In this document: positions 9,361 through 17,251 of the stretch, one piece after another
Numbering within the stretch: the first letter of the stretch is position 1
Layout: every line of letters begins with the position of its first letter
Origin: Halobacillus amylolyticus
GTDB lineage: Bacteria; Bacillota; Bacilli; Bacillales; Halobacillaceae
Direction of reading: 5' to 3'
DNA: 64,000 bases
NCBI RefSeq assembly: GCF_022921115.1
Contig: NZ_CP095075.1
Span: 2,026,001 to 2,090,000 of the forward strand
Made by a program: the position numbers and the translations under genes
Notes under the pieces: model-generated
The model's input: only the letters and a program-made list of their open reading frames with translations
What the model was told of the DNA's origin: nothing
Databases searched by the model: none

Positions 9361-10749
9361 TTACACTCCTTTTACCTGTTGATAAAGGTTCTTATAAGCA
9401 AAGCCTGGGTGACTCTCCTTCAAATGGTTCTGTCCTTTACCATATAATTTCTCTCGGTACGTTCCTTCTTCATAATCTGTTTGCACAAGACCACGCTCCT
9501 GCAAGATCGGAATCACAAGTTCAACGAAATCTTCAAAACTTCCCGGGGCCAATGTGTAGGCTAAATTGAATCCATCTACTCCAGTCTCTTCCACCCAATA
9601 CTCTAATTGATCAGCGATTTGTTCAGGTGATCCGACAGCCACCGGGCCTCTCCCTCCGATTCCGACAAAAGTGGCCAGTTCCCGAACCGTCCATTTATGA
9701 TTCGGATCTGCTTTAGTAAACACTTCCACTGCTGATTGGATCGCATTACTTTCGATATACTCAAGCGTCTGGTCTGGATCATATCCAGAAAAATCAATTC
9801 CCGTCCATCCACTTAGAAGTGCCAAAGCTCCTTCATAGCTTACATAACTTTTGATTTCTTCATACTTTTTCTGTGCTTCCTCCTCCGTTTTCCCGACAAT
9901 TGGTGTGAATACAGTATAAACAATCACATCTTCTGGATTACGCCCATGATTTTTTGTCCTTTCACGTAAGTCTGCCACACCTTTCTTCACGATGTTCGCT
10001 GTGGGTCCTGCAGTAAAAACACACTCGGCATGCTTGGCAGCGAATTCTCGTCCACGAGGAGAAGCACCCGCTTGATATAGTACGGGGGTGCGCTGTGGTG
10101 AAGGCTCACACAGATGCGCACCAGGCACCTTAAAAAATTCCCCCTCATGATTAATGTCATGAACCTTTGAAGGGTCCGTGTATACCTTTCGTTCTTTATC
10201 ACGCACTACCGCGTCATCTTCCCAGCTGCCTTCCCACAATTTATAAGTAACATCTAAAAACTCATCCGCAATGTCATATCGCTTGTCATGTGGAATTTGC
10301 CCCTCTAGACCAAAGTTTTTCGCTGCACTCTCTAAATAAGAGGAAACAATATTCCAAGCAATTCTGCCTTTTGTAAGATGATCAAGTGTCGAAAATCTTC
10401 TCGCCAGCATATAAGGCTGTTCGTATGTCAGAGAATACGTTAAGCCAAACCCTAAATGCTCTGTCGCATTAGCCATAGCAGAAATTAATAGCAAAGGATC
10501 ATTAGCAGGCGCTTGAACAGCTTGCTCAACAGCTGCATTTTTACTGCCATTGTGAACATCATAGAATCCCAGTACATCAGCCAAGAATATTCCGTCAAAC
10601 TTTCCCTTTTCTAATAATCTAGCTAGTTCCACCCAGTAATCCAGATCACGATATCTTTCAGACTGATCTTCCGGATGGCTCCAAAGCCCCGGAGATTGGT
10701 GTCCCACCGTATTCATGTCAAAAGCATTTAAATAGATTCGTTTTCCCAT
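9361..10749 (-). CDS. FMN-dependent monooxygenase (NtaA/SnaA/DszA-type)
   Basis: A 462-residue flavin monooxygenase of the luciferase-like superfamily, NtaA/SnaA/DszA/DmoA branch. Characteristic text includes LNAFDMNTVGHQSPGLW at the start, the TLDHLTKGRIAWNIVSSY block (residues about 125-142) and VLYQAGASPRGREFA (about 225-240). Members use FMNH2 from a separate reductase to oxidise a sulfur or nitrogen compound; no reductase is in this operon. ATG at 10749 follows TAGGAGG (10756-10762). The leader is a SAM-I riboswitch, so the gene is expected to be on only when S-adenosylmethionine is low, which points to scavenging sulfur from an organosulfur substrate (sulfide, sulfone or sulfonate). The exact substrate is unknown. 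Confidence 0.85.
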   Translation of the reverse strand: MGKRIYLNAFDMNTVGHQSPGLWSHPEDQSERYRDLDYWVELARLLEKGKFDGIFLADVLGFYDVHNGSKNAAVEQAVQAPANDPLLLISAMANATEHLGFGLTYSLTYEQPYMLARRFSTLDHLTKGRIAWNIVSSYLESAAKNFGLEGQIPHDKRYDIADEFLDVTYKLWEGSWEDDAVVRDKERKVYTDPSKVHDINHEGEFFKVPGAHLCEPSPQRTPVLYQAGASPRGREFAAKHAECVFTAGPTANIVKKGVADLRERTKNHGRNPEDVIVYTVFTPIVGKTEEEAQKKYEEIKSYVSYEGALALLSGWTGIDFSGYDPDQTLEYIESNAIQSAVEVFTKADPNHKWTVRELATFVGIGGRGPVAVGSPEQIADQLEYWVEETGVDGFNLAYTLAPGSFEDFVELVIPILQERGLVQTDYEEGTYREKLYGKGQNHLKESHPGFAYKNLYQQVKGV

Positions 10750-10778
10750 TGTTATTCCTCCTAAGATCTGATTACAAT

Positions 10779-10813
10779 AAAAAATCCCTTCACTCTAAGA
10801 AGAGAGAAGGGAC
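10779..10813 (-). terminator. Riboswitch expression-platform terminator
   Basis: On the minus strand TCCCTTCTCTC pairs with GAGTGAAGGGA and is followed by TTTTTT. It sits between the SAM-I aptamer and the monooxygenase ribosome site, as expected for a transcription-attenuation S-box. Confidence 0.9.
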
Positions 10814-10837
10814 AATATATGTATATAGGGCCTGAAT

Positions 10838-10951
10838 CTCTCTTCTCATCTTCGGAATGTTGCTGCATTCCTCTGAATTTAGCACCGGGTTTATCATACA
10901 AACTGGTTGCCGAGGCTTCGTAGGGTCAGTCCCTCCACCTCTCTTGATAAG
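10838..10951 (-). promoter_or_regulatory. SAM-I (S-box) riboswitch aptamer
   Basis: Read on the minus strand, the leader begins CTTATCAAGAGAGGTGGAGG, followed by GGACTGACCC, then CGGCAACC, then GGTGCTAAATTC, and closes with GATGAGAAGAGAG pairing to the 5' CTCT-side arm. These are the conserved P1, P2, P3 and J elements of the S-box class. The 3' arm can alternatively pair with the downstream terminator, so bound SAM should cause early termination. It controls the monooxygenase, small peptide and symporter operon. Confidence 0.95.
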
Positions 10952-10981
10952 AAGAAATTTTTCGATTATTTAGTTTACAAT

Positions 10982-11011
10982 AATTTATCATGGAAATGGT
11001 TTTCTTGTCAA
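10982..11011 (-). promoter_or_regulatory. Sigma-A promoter of the S-box operon
   Basis: Minus-strand TTGACA (11006-11011) and TAAATT (10982-10987) are separated by 18 bases and lie about 30 bases before the riboswitch. Confidence 0.65.
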
Positions 11012-11038
11012 TAACTAATTAACCATAGTGGATTAATA

Positions 11039-11068
11039 AGGATTTGGATTTGGATTTGGATTTAGATT
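11039..11068. repeat. GGATTT hexamer tandem repeat
   Basis: Four GGATTT units and a fifth variant AGATTT follow in tandem in the gap upstream of the esterase gene. A simple repeat without an obvious role. Confidence 0.8.
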
Positions 11069-11248
11069 TTGACTTCGCCACCCATTTTATAGATAGTTTG
11101 AAAAAAACATGTGCCTCCTTCGAGTTTATTTAAGTTCTTCAGAAAATATGCAGCATTGTTGACCATATACTAAAATCGTTAATGATAGATAAACACAAAG
11201 TATGAGATAATCAATTAATGAACCTACTTTTGACAATGGGGTGAAGAC

Positions 11249-12058
11249 ATGGAAAAAATATTTTATGGCACAGATGAAAGTCAATATGGTGAATTGCGGC
11301 TTCCTGAAAATGGAGGTCCTTACCCCGTGGCTATAGTTATTCACGGCGGCTTTTGGAAAGAATCGTTCGGACTTGATCTTATGACAGACGCGGCTGAAGA
11401 TTTGACTGCCCATGGGCTCGCCACCTGGAATATTGAATATCGTCGGGTAGGACAAGCAGGCGGCGCCTGGCCAGGAACGCTGACAGATGCAGCTAAGGCG
11501 TGTGATTATCTTGCCTCCCTTGCCGAAACATACCCGTTAGATTTGAATCAGGTAATTACAATCGGCCACTCTGCTGGAGGGCATTTGGCGTTATGGCTTG
11601 CTGCGCGTCATCACCTTCCTAAGGATGGTGAACTCAATATAACTAGCAGCCCTCTCCCTATTTCCGGTGCTATTAGTTTAGCAGGGGTTAATGATTTAGA
11701 GATGATGTATGGTGTCCACCACTTCAGGGACCAAACCTTTTCCATGGAGCCTAATAATCCTACAGCCGATTTGCTTCAAAGTACTCCTGAAGATCATCCA
11801 GAACGTTACCAACAGGCATCCCCTATAGAACTGCTCCCTTTAGGAGTACCACAAGTGTTGGTTCATGGGGCGCTCGATGTAAACGTCCCTATTGGTATTA
11901 GTAACCACTACCATCGTCAAGCACAGGAATTTGGCGATCTTGTAAAATTAGTTGAATTACCGGAAGCCGAGCATTTTATGTTAACAGATACCTATACACA
12001 GGCATGGACGGAGATTCGTGAAGAAGTCAAAACACTTCTACTAAATATAGGAAGGTGA
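11249..12058 (+). CDS. Alpha/beta-hydrolase (esterase/peptidase-like)
   Basis: A 269-residue alpha/beta-hydrolase. The oxyanion-hole block VIHGGFWKE lies near residue 30-38 and the nucleophile elbow TIGHSAGGHLALW at about 105-117. The Asp (HGALDVNVP, about 210) and His (EAEHFMLTD, about 245) complete a plausible catalytic triad. Sequence style fits the BD-FAE/acylaminoacyl-peptidase-like esterases, cytoplasmic and lacking a signal peptide. The substrate is unknown. ATG at 11249 has GGGGTGA upstream. The following small gene starts 5 bases after the stop, so the two are co-transcribed. Confidence 0.85.
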   Translation: MEKIFYGTDESQYGELRLPENGGPYPVAIVIHGGFWKESFGLDLMTDAAEDLTAHGLATWNIEYRRVGQAGGAWPGTLTDAAKACDYLASLAETYPLDLNQVITIGHSAGGHLALWLAARHHLPKDGELNITSSPLPISGAISLAGVNDLEMMYGVHHFRDQTFSMEPNNPTADLLQSTPEDHPERYQQASPIELLPLGVPQVLVHGALDVNVPIGISNHYHRQAQEFGDLVKLVELPEAEHFMLTDTYTQAWTEIREEVKTLLLNIGR

Positions 12059-12063
12059 TCTAG

Positions 12064-12294
12064 ATGGGGAAATGTAATATCGATCATTCAATTGGAGATG
12101 TCGTGAACAAACTTGAGAGTCAGAAAGAATTTTTACCGAATCATTTAGCTGACGGGACACGTGTTTTTTTGCAAAGAGAACTTCCCCAGGAAACACTAAA
12201 TGATCTATTCCATCTTTTAAAAAAGTATGACCTTTCGTCTGAAAGTGAACAAAAGGAAAGAAATGAAGCGATCGAAAAAATGATAGCTAGTTAA
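12064..12294 (+). CDS. Small protein of unknown function, co-transcribed with esterase
   Basis: A 76-residue acidic/basic mixed soluble protein, mostly helical by appearance, without Cys pairs or a membrane segment (single Cys at residue 4). GGAAGGTGAT upstream supports ATG 12064. It starts five bases after the hydrolase stop. It resembles short group-specific proteins of Bacillaceae, but no family was recognised. Confidence 0.65.
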   Translation: MGKCNIDHSIGDVVNKLESQKEFLPNHLADGTRVFLQRELPQETLNDLFHLLKKYDLSSESEQKERNEAIEKMIAS

Positions 12295-12440
12295 CTAGGG
12301 ACTGAAGGGGCCTTGTTCCTCTGCTGTTAAGCGAAGGGAGAGGTCCCTCATTTTACTGCGGCCTCCATATTAGCACCCGGCCCAAATAGTTCTCTTCCAT
12401 TGAACCAAATCGCGGACGTCAAAACCTCCTTAATCAGTAA

Positions 12441-12530
12441 TTGCACATAATCTTGGATAATTGCACGAAATTTTGATTAATTGCACATAATTCCGATTAA
12501 TTGCACGAAATAGCCTTTTTTTGCACATTT
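12441..12530. repeat. 20-bp-period TTGCAC array A (five units)
   Basis: TTGCAC occurs at 12441, 12461, 12481, 12501 and 12521, exactly every 20 bases. The three bases after the core alternate ATA/GAA/ATA/GAA, ending ATT; the rest of each unit is AT-rich and variable, but the first three spacers end in (G)ATAA or GATTAA. It lies between the 3' ends of convergent transcription units. The same core and period recur at 47154. The 12295-12440 stretch holds a weak AGGGAC/GTCCCT dyad but no gene. Confidence 0.9.
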
Positions 12531-12564
12531 GACCCATCTTTATTTGAACCTCAATCTTACGTTA

Positions 12565-12890
12565 TTATGACGGAGGCTTAGATACCGGACTCTGATCATA
12601 AATAATTTGGTAACATTTGTTTATTTCTTCTCGTAGACTAACTGAAGCCCCTTCATCTAATGAGGTCAAACTTCAACAGATTATCCAATTTTTCTTCTAT
12701 CTTGCACGAAAATTTCAGCCAATCAAGCTGTACCATAACCCGGTGCTATAATCGCGAGATCAATATCAGAGTCTTCCTGATGATCTCCATAAGCTCTTGA
12801 ACCGAACAAAACGATCTTTTCTATTACTAGAAACTTTTCTGCAATAGTAATGATTTGTTTCGCTAGTTTTATAGGAATCAATCTATACAT
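12565..12890 (-). pseudogene. MNT-type nucleotidyltransferase (HEPN partner), decayed
   Basis: From ATG 12890 the minus strand encodes a minimal nucleotidyltransferase of the Pol-beta superfamily: MYRLIPIKLAKQIITI, then the catalytic motif FGSRAYGDHQEDSDIDLAII (Gly-Ser and two Asp). Reading stops early after about 55 codons. The rest of the family (WLKFSCKIEEKLDNLL, LREEINKCYQIIYD) continues in another frame, with at least two shifts before a stop at 12565. Such MNT proteins pair with HEPN proteins in two-gene systems, some acting as toxin-antitoxin modules. The partner remnant lies directly upstream at 12891-13229. Confidence 0.8.
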
Positions 12891-13229
12891 CAGGCTGGTT
12901 GGCTAAAAGATGAACAGGCATGGCTGCAAATGCTGAAAGACCGTAACGAGATTCCCCATACGTACAATGAGGAAGTGGCAAATAGTATATTGGCGAACAT
13001 TAACGACTAAAAGCACTCTTTAAAGTTTCTTTGGGAGTTCTTGTTTCAATACCTTCAGCCACAGTAACCTCCGGAGTGTTTTCCAGTATATAGTAATTTT
13101 AAACCGATGGGGAGTTCCATCAACAATGAGACTATTACTTTGATCTTTAGATAAGGCTTTTTCTAATCTTGTAAGAGCCTGTTCAAGATTCACCATACTT
13201 TGGTTAATTCTTCGTTCTAGGTTCTCCAT
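12891..13229 (-). pseudogene. HEPN-type (HI0074-like) partner with internally inverted segment
   Basis: The N-terminal half runs on the minus strand from ATG 13229 (GAGGAGG upstream) to about 13009: MENLERRINQSMVNLEQAL and then HRFKITIYWKTLRRLL, as in HI0074-like nucleotidyltransferase substrate-binding proteins. The C-terminal half is on the plus strand, 12891-13010: QAGWLKDEQAWLQMLKDRNE followed by IPHTYNEEVANSILANIND. Together they make one normal family protein, so about 118 bp appears inverted in place. A one-base loss also shifts frame at about 13025 (PKKL instead of PKETLKSA). Restoring the segment would put a TGATG stop/start overlap with the MNT gene, as expected for the two-gene operon. 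Confidence 0.8.
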
Positions 13230-13287
13230 CGATTTATCCTCCTCTTTCAGGGATTGGCTGATGAATGATCATTTTATTTATTATAAG

Positions 13288-13316
13288 GGACTGATCTGGA
13301 AATACCAGATCAGTCC
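13288..13316 (-). terminator. Terminator after TraB-family gene
   Basis: A 12-bp perfect stem GGACTGATCTGG (13288-13299) with CCAGATCAGTCC (13305-13316), loop of 5, followed on the minus strand by CTTATAATAAATAAAAT. Confidence 0.8.
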
Positions 13317-13335
13317 GCGAAATCAAGCAACTATT

Positions 13336-14502
13336 TTACAAGTTTTCAATGAATAATCGAATGACATCTGCCCCACCAATAACTGTTCCTAATGTACTTC
13401 CCAAGTTTGCTAAAACAACCACTAACAGGATACGGGTTACTTTATTACTCCAAAATCCTTTCACACTGTAAACATCTTCCGTAATTTTTTCAAAATCACC
13501 TACATTTGGCCGGACAAAATAGGCTTGGACAAAACCCGCAAACCAACCTGAAGCAGTGATCGGATCTAAGGAGGTCAACGGTGCTGCTACAAAGGCAGTA
13601 AGAATCGCGAGCGGGTGCCCCAAAGCGATTGCCGTTCCAATAGCTGATAACGTCCCATTCCATAACACCCAACTGATGGTTTGTTGGAGTCCAGCAGACG
13701 GATCTGCATTAAAGGTGTAAGCAATAATAGCGATTAACAGAATTGGTATCGTCCAGGCGATGATTTTAGGTGCCCTGGACTTAGGCGGAAGCTTAGTCAA
13801 TTGCGCTAAATCATGTTCTTTCTTTATTTCTTCTTTAATACCTGGAACGTGTGCAGCCCCCAGTACAGCCACAACCTTTTTTCCAGGCGCCTCCTTGATT
13901 TTTTGAGCTAAATATTGATCACGTTCATCAATGAGAGGCCTCTTTAGCTTTGGAAAGGACTCCGTAAATTCATTCAAAACTGAATTGATCGTATCCTGCT
14001 TCTTCATTTTTTCTAGTTCCTCTTCGGAAATACTCTCCTTGCTGAAGATACTAGCGATCACCTGGGTTAGAAGAACAGCCTTGCCCTTCAGCCCAAGTCC
14101 ACGCCAAATTCGAGAAAAAGTGATTTGAATATTCCGGTCAGCTAAAACAAGTTCAGCCCCCGCTTCCTTAGCTGATTCAATCCCCTGAATCATTTCCTGA
14201 CCTGGCTTAATGCCAAATTGCTTGGCCATACGATTCTGAAAGGAAGAAATGGCAAGGTTCATTAACAGTAAGGTAGACTTCTTTTCTTTAATCACCTTAA
14301 ATATGTCCATATCTCTCCAGCGATTTCCATCCACGATCGATTGATAGCGCTGTTCGTCGAGCTCTACGCAAACAGAATCCGGCTGTTCTGCTTCGATGAC
14401 TTCTTTTACTTGCTCCGCGCTGTGTTTCGAGACGTGAGCAGTACCGATAAGTATGAGTTCTTTATCATCTAATTGTATTCTTGTGATATTATCTTCTGAC
14501 AT
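13336..14502 (-). CDS. TraB/PrgY-family protein
   Basis: A 388-residue protein of the TraB family. The N-terminal domain (1-230) has the family signatures ILIGTAHVSKHSAEQV and CVELDEQRYQSI, and the repeat AAHVPGI near residue 215. The C-terminal third contains about four transmembrane helices, ending near the C-terminus. Enterococcal PrgY/TraB limits pheromone activity; most chromosomal members are uncharacterised membrane proteins thought to be metalloprotease-like. ATG at 14502 with GGAAG upstream is preferred over the adjacent TTG at 14505. CamS, a pheromone-type lipoprotein, is encoded at 47296-48441; any link is only thematic. Confidence 0.85.
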   Translation of the reverse strand: MSEDNITRIQLDDKELILIGTAHVSKHSAEQVKEVIEAEQPDSVCVELDEQRYQSIVDGNRWRDMDIFKVIKEKKSTLLLMNLAISSFQNRMAKQFGIKPGQEMIQGIESAKEAGAELVLADRNIQITFSRIWRGLGLKGKAVLLTQVIASIFSKESISEEELEKMKKQDTINSVLNEFTESFPKLKRPLIDERDQYLAQKIKEAPGKKVVAVLGAAHVPGIKEEIKKEHDLAQLTKLPPKSRAPKIIAWTIPILLIAIIAYTFNADPSAGLQQTISWVLWNGTLSAIGTAIALGHPLAILTAFVAAPLTSLDPITASGWFAGFVQAYFVRPNVGDFEKITEDVYSVKGFWSNKVTRILLVVVLANLGSTLGTVIGGADVIRLFIENL

Positions 14503-14621
14503 CAATTATCTTCCTTTTTATAACTGTCTTCACTCTAAAAACCTATGATAATCTTTTCCATTATACAATATTAAATAAAAATATAAAAATAAGATTCGTA
14601 CACACTGAGTACAGAGAAAAG

Positions 14622-15035
14622 ATGAAAAAAAGGTTAGAATTAAGAAACAAAATCAACCAGGCAATCAGTTATAACTACTCAGAACAAAAGGCAGTAATAC
14701 AGCATTTCTTTCACAGTAATAAACCTATACCACTTGGGCTATTTTTGAGGTAATAAATATGGGTGAATTCGGTTTTTTCTTACAATGTCTAAATCCAAAA
14801 CACAAGGATTGAAATTGCAAAGGATTTAAATGTACATACTACCTCTCATAATCAAAAAGGAAGAATTATAGAGGATATAATTTTTCTTATTAAAGATCTT
14901 CGAAATGCAGTTGCTCATAATTCTGTGGTTTTTGATTGCCGTTTCAAAAAAGCTAATCCACAAGCAAGATTGAAGGATTATATACATAGTGAAACTGGGA
15001 TATCTAATATCACCTTTGAACAAATTGTAGATTAA
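14622..15035 (+). pseudogene. Abi-like (Abi_2/AbiD-F) abortive-infection protein remnant
   Basis: The plus strand encodes, across three frames, the C-terminal two thirds of an Abi-family HEPN-type protein: LRNKINQAISYNYS and QHFFHSNKPIP, then (one-base loss near 14728) WAIFEVINMGEFGFFLQCLN, then (second shift near 14800) RIEIAKDLNVHT through IIFLIKDLRNAVAHNSVVFD to a stop at 15035. RNAVAH is the R-x4-H motif of HEPN RNases. The N-terminal part is missing. It is a decayed phage-defence-type gene near the HEPN-MNT remnant. Confidence 0.75.
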
Positions 15036-15195
15036 TTTATCATTGTAATTTTCTTACTAAAAAAATTAGGTGTATCAAAAAACCGGGGACCAATATCTCC
15101 TAAACGAACGCCCCGTAATGATGTGAAGCATATGTTAAAATAAAAGAATCATAGACCAAAGGATCATACCAGACCAGCTTAGGAGTGAACGATCG

Positions 15196-16362
15196 ATGAA
15201 TAAAAAAGACATAGCCGGCATCCGCAAACAACTAAAAGTGGACAACGACTTATTAAAGATTACTGACATTTTTAACGTATATATCATGAAAGAAACGACG
15301 GACATTTACCATCACCAGAGTCAGCCGTTTGAAATGCTCGATCGAGATCAGCAGGAGCTTTTTATGAATAATTTTAAAAAGTTACTGACAGGGCAGTTGG
15401 ATGAAAAATTATTCGAATTAAAATTCAAGCGCGATGCTGAAAATCACAGTCAGCTCACTTTACATAAAGGGCTGCTAAGCAACGAAGTCGAGGACTGGAA
15501 GGAACAAATGCTGAAGATGACAGAAAAAATGATCAACGGCCATCCGTATGAAAAGGATGTCGTCATCACCTTCATCCGCGCCGAATACATGAAACCAATG
15601 AAACGCAGTAATGAAGAAGCTGAGGAAAGTGGGCGGGACGCCGTTTATTCGAATCCCTTTATTCTTTGCAGCGCCAACCAAACACAAGAGCCTAAAAAAG
15701 AAATAAAATTCGACTATGTCGAGAAAGAGTTCAAGTACAAGATTGAGGTCGACCCGGTCATTGATCTCAAGAACCCGATGACAGGATTTCTATTTCCCGG
15801 CATCACTGATGGTACTTCCGATGTGAACCACATTCTCTATGCTGCAGGCAAAGCCAATGAGCCTGACTATCGCTTTATTGAAGACGTTTTAAACGGAGAA
15901 GAGATTATGACAGCGAAGGAAGACAAAGCGGTGTTTGAGGAAGTAATCAAGGATGTCGTAGGAGACCAGGTCAACCCCTCCACCCTCGCTTCTGTCTATG
16001 GAGAAATCAACCGTACCATTGAAGAAAATGAAGAGGATACAGCACCAAAGCTCGACTATAAGGACGTGGAGCGTGTGTTAAACCAGAGTGGTGAAAAAGT
16101 CGATAGCGAAAAAGTTAAAACCGCTTTCCAAAGAGTCACCGACGACGAAACATACGAGCTTAAAGCAAGCAACATCGTCCCCAAATACAAATCAAAATCG
16201 ATCAAAATCAACACGAAAATAGCCAACATCGCAATCAGCCCCCAGGACCTGCAATACGTGAGGCAAGTCAACTATAAGGGCAAACGTTGTATTATGATTG
16301 AGGTGGAAGAGGATGCGGAGGTTGACGGGTTTAAGATGCTTCCGGAAGCTTTTGGAGAGTGA
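15196..16362 (+). CDS. DUF4317 family protein
   Basis: A 388-residue soluble protein opening MNKKDIAGIRKQLKVDNDLL, typical of the DUF4317 family found across Firmicutes. It contains no signal peptide or membrane helix, is rich in charged residues, and has conserved-looking blocks FLFPGITDGTSDVNHILYAA (about residues 200-220) and a C-terminal VNYKGKRCIMIEVEEDAEV. The family function is unknown. TAGGAGTG upstream supports the ATG at 15196. Codons GCGC-type and GC content look slightly higher than the AT-rich remnants on either side, consistent with a maintained gene in a decayed stretch. Nothing recognisable was found at 15036-15195. Confidence 0.85.
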   Translation: MNKKDIAGIRKQLKVDNDLLKITDIFNVYIMKETTDIYHHQSQPFEMLDRDQQELFMNNFKKLLTGQLDEKLFELKFKRDAENHSQLTLHKGLLSNEVEDWKEQMLKMTEKMINGHPYEKDVVITFIRAEYMKPMKRSNEEAEESGRDAVYSNPFILCSANQTQEPKKEIKFDYVEKEFKYKIEVDPVIDLKNPMTGFLFPGITDGTSDVNHILYAAGKANEPDYRFIEDVLNGEEIMTAKEDKAVFEEVIKDVVGDQVNPSTLASVYGEINRTIEENEEDTAPKLDYKDVERVLNQSGEKVDSEKVKTAFQRVTDDETYELKASNIVPKYKSKSIKINTKIANIAISPQDLQYVRQVNYKGKRCIMIEVEEDAEVDGFKMLPEAFGE

Positions 16363-16376
16363 AGGAATGTTTTCTA

Positions 16377-16413
16377 GAGGGGGCTAAACTGACTAATTCG
16401 GGGTTAGTCCCTC
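16377..16413 (+). terminator. Terminator after DUF4317 gene
   Basis: GAGGGGGCTAA (16377-16387) pairs with TTAGTCCCTC (16404-16413) with one wobble/bulge; a run of T follows about 20 bases later. Confidence 0.6.
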
Positions 16414-16439
16414 CACACAAAAAGTGTCCTCTTTTTTCA

Positions 16440-16862
16440 TAAGAATCGGCATTCCATACGAAGCAGTTTTTAAAGCAGACAGCCGGCCACTTCGGAGACA
16501 CTACCGCAGATTATTACCTTCAACACCTTCCCCGAGAGCGCTACCACATTATTCAGGACCTGCGTCTATTTGATGGCATCCAGCATTTTCAGATCGACGC
16601 CCCCATCCTCTGCTCCGAATTCATCCTCATCCTTGAAGTGAAAACATCAAAGCAAAACTCATATTCGACTTCGAACACAGTCAACTTTTCCGTGAACTGA
16701 ATGGCAAAAAGGATATTTTCCATGATCCTTTTTTACAAGTTGGACACCAGACCATCCAACTCTCACGTTGGTTGGATCAATTTAACTTTCCTTCCGTTCC
16801 TATTGACTCTTTCGCAGTTGTAGCAAACCCGCATACCATAATTAAAACCAATAGTCGCAACG
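16440..16862 (+). pseudogene. NERD-domain protein remnant
   Basis: Degenerate copy of the NERD gene at 39546-40485. Fragments in shifting frames read AGHFGDTTADYYLQHL, YHIIQDLRLFDGIQHFQID, LILILEVK, FDFEHSQLFRELNGKKD, DPFLQVGHQTIQLSRWLDQF and then ANPHTIIKT, after which similarity ends. Several indels interrupt it and the C-terminal zinc-ribbon half is absent. DNA identity with the other copy is evident by eye in the stretch around GCCGGCCAC (16482-16490). Confidence 0.8.
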
Positions 16863-16869
16863 CACAACG

Positions 16870-17075
16870 GTTAAAAAATAATAGGACCGGTGATGTAAAT
16901 ATGTATTCATAACCAACTTTCGTGTCTCTATCTTTTTCTTTAACGTTTTCTATCCCGTTTAGTAAAAACATTAAAACTAGAAATGAGGAAATTATATTCA
17001 TCGACAGGTCGATACTATCATTAAAAAAATGGTAAAAAGCTGTAATCAATGTTCCAGTTGCAATAATTATATACT
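16870..17075 (-). pseudogene. Small two-helix membrane protein, YczI/DUF3953-like, damaged
   Basis: The minus strand encodes KYIIIATGTLITAFYHFF, then NIISSFLVLMFLLNGIENV and a short polar end, resembling the YczI/DUF3953 group of about 75-residue two-helix proteins. AGGAGG lies at the right place (about 17089), but the initiation region is one base out of frame (TTGAAAG where one A fewer would fit), and the C-terminus runs into antisense of the NERD remnant. It may be inactive, or a frame error may hide an intact gene. Confidence 0.45.
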
Positions 17076-17199
17076 TTCAAAAATCTTCCTCCTTTCTGTT
17101 CAACAAATAGGATTACTGCTGTTTAATTCCAATTATTTCAAATACCGATCATTTACAAAATACGTTATTCCAGAAAATGACCCTTTAACAAAGAAAGAG

Positions 17200-17224
17200 C
17201 GCAATCATTATTCCAGATTTGCGC
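17200..17224 (-). terminator. Terminator after GNAT gene
   Basis: GCGCAATC (17200-17208 region) pairs with GATTTGCGC up to 17224; on the minus strand a T-rich tract (CTCTTTCTTTG) follows. Confidence 0.65.
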
Positions 17225-17251
17225 CCTAGTTTGTTGAAATAGCTTTATGAC

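Noticed and set aside
11039..11068. GGATTT repeat as a regulatory array
   Set aside because: Simple hexamer slippage repeat; no link to promoter or operator elements seen.
12441..12530. Array A as a CRISPR array
   Set aside because: The unit is only 20 bases with a six-base core and no constant repeat of 23 bases or more; no cas genes occur in the window.
16777..17049. 90-codon minus-strand frame as one protein
   Set aside because: Its second half is antisense to the NERD remnant, so only the first part can be a real gene fragment.
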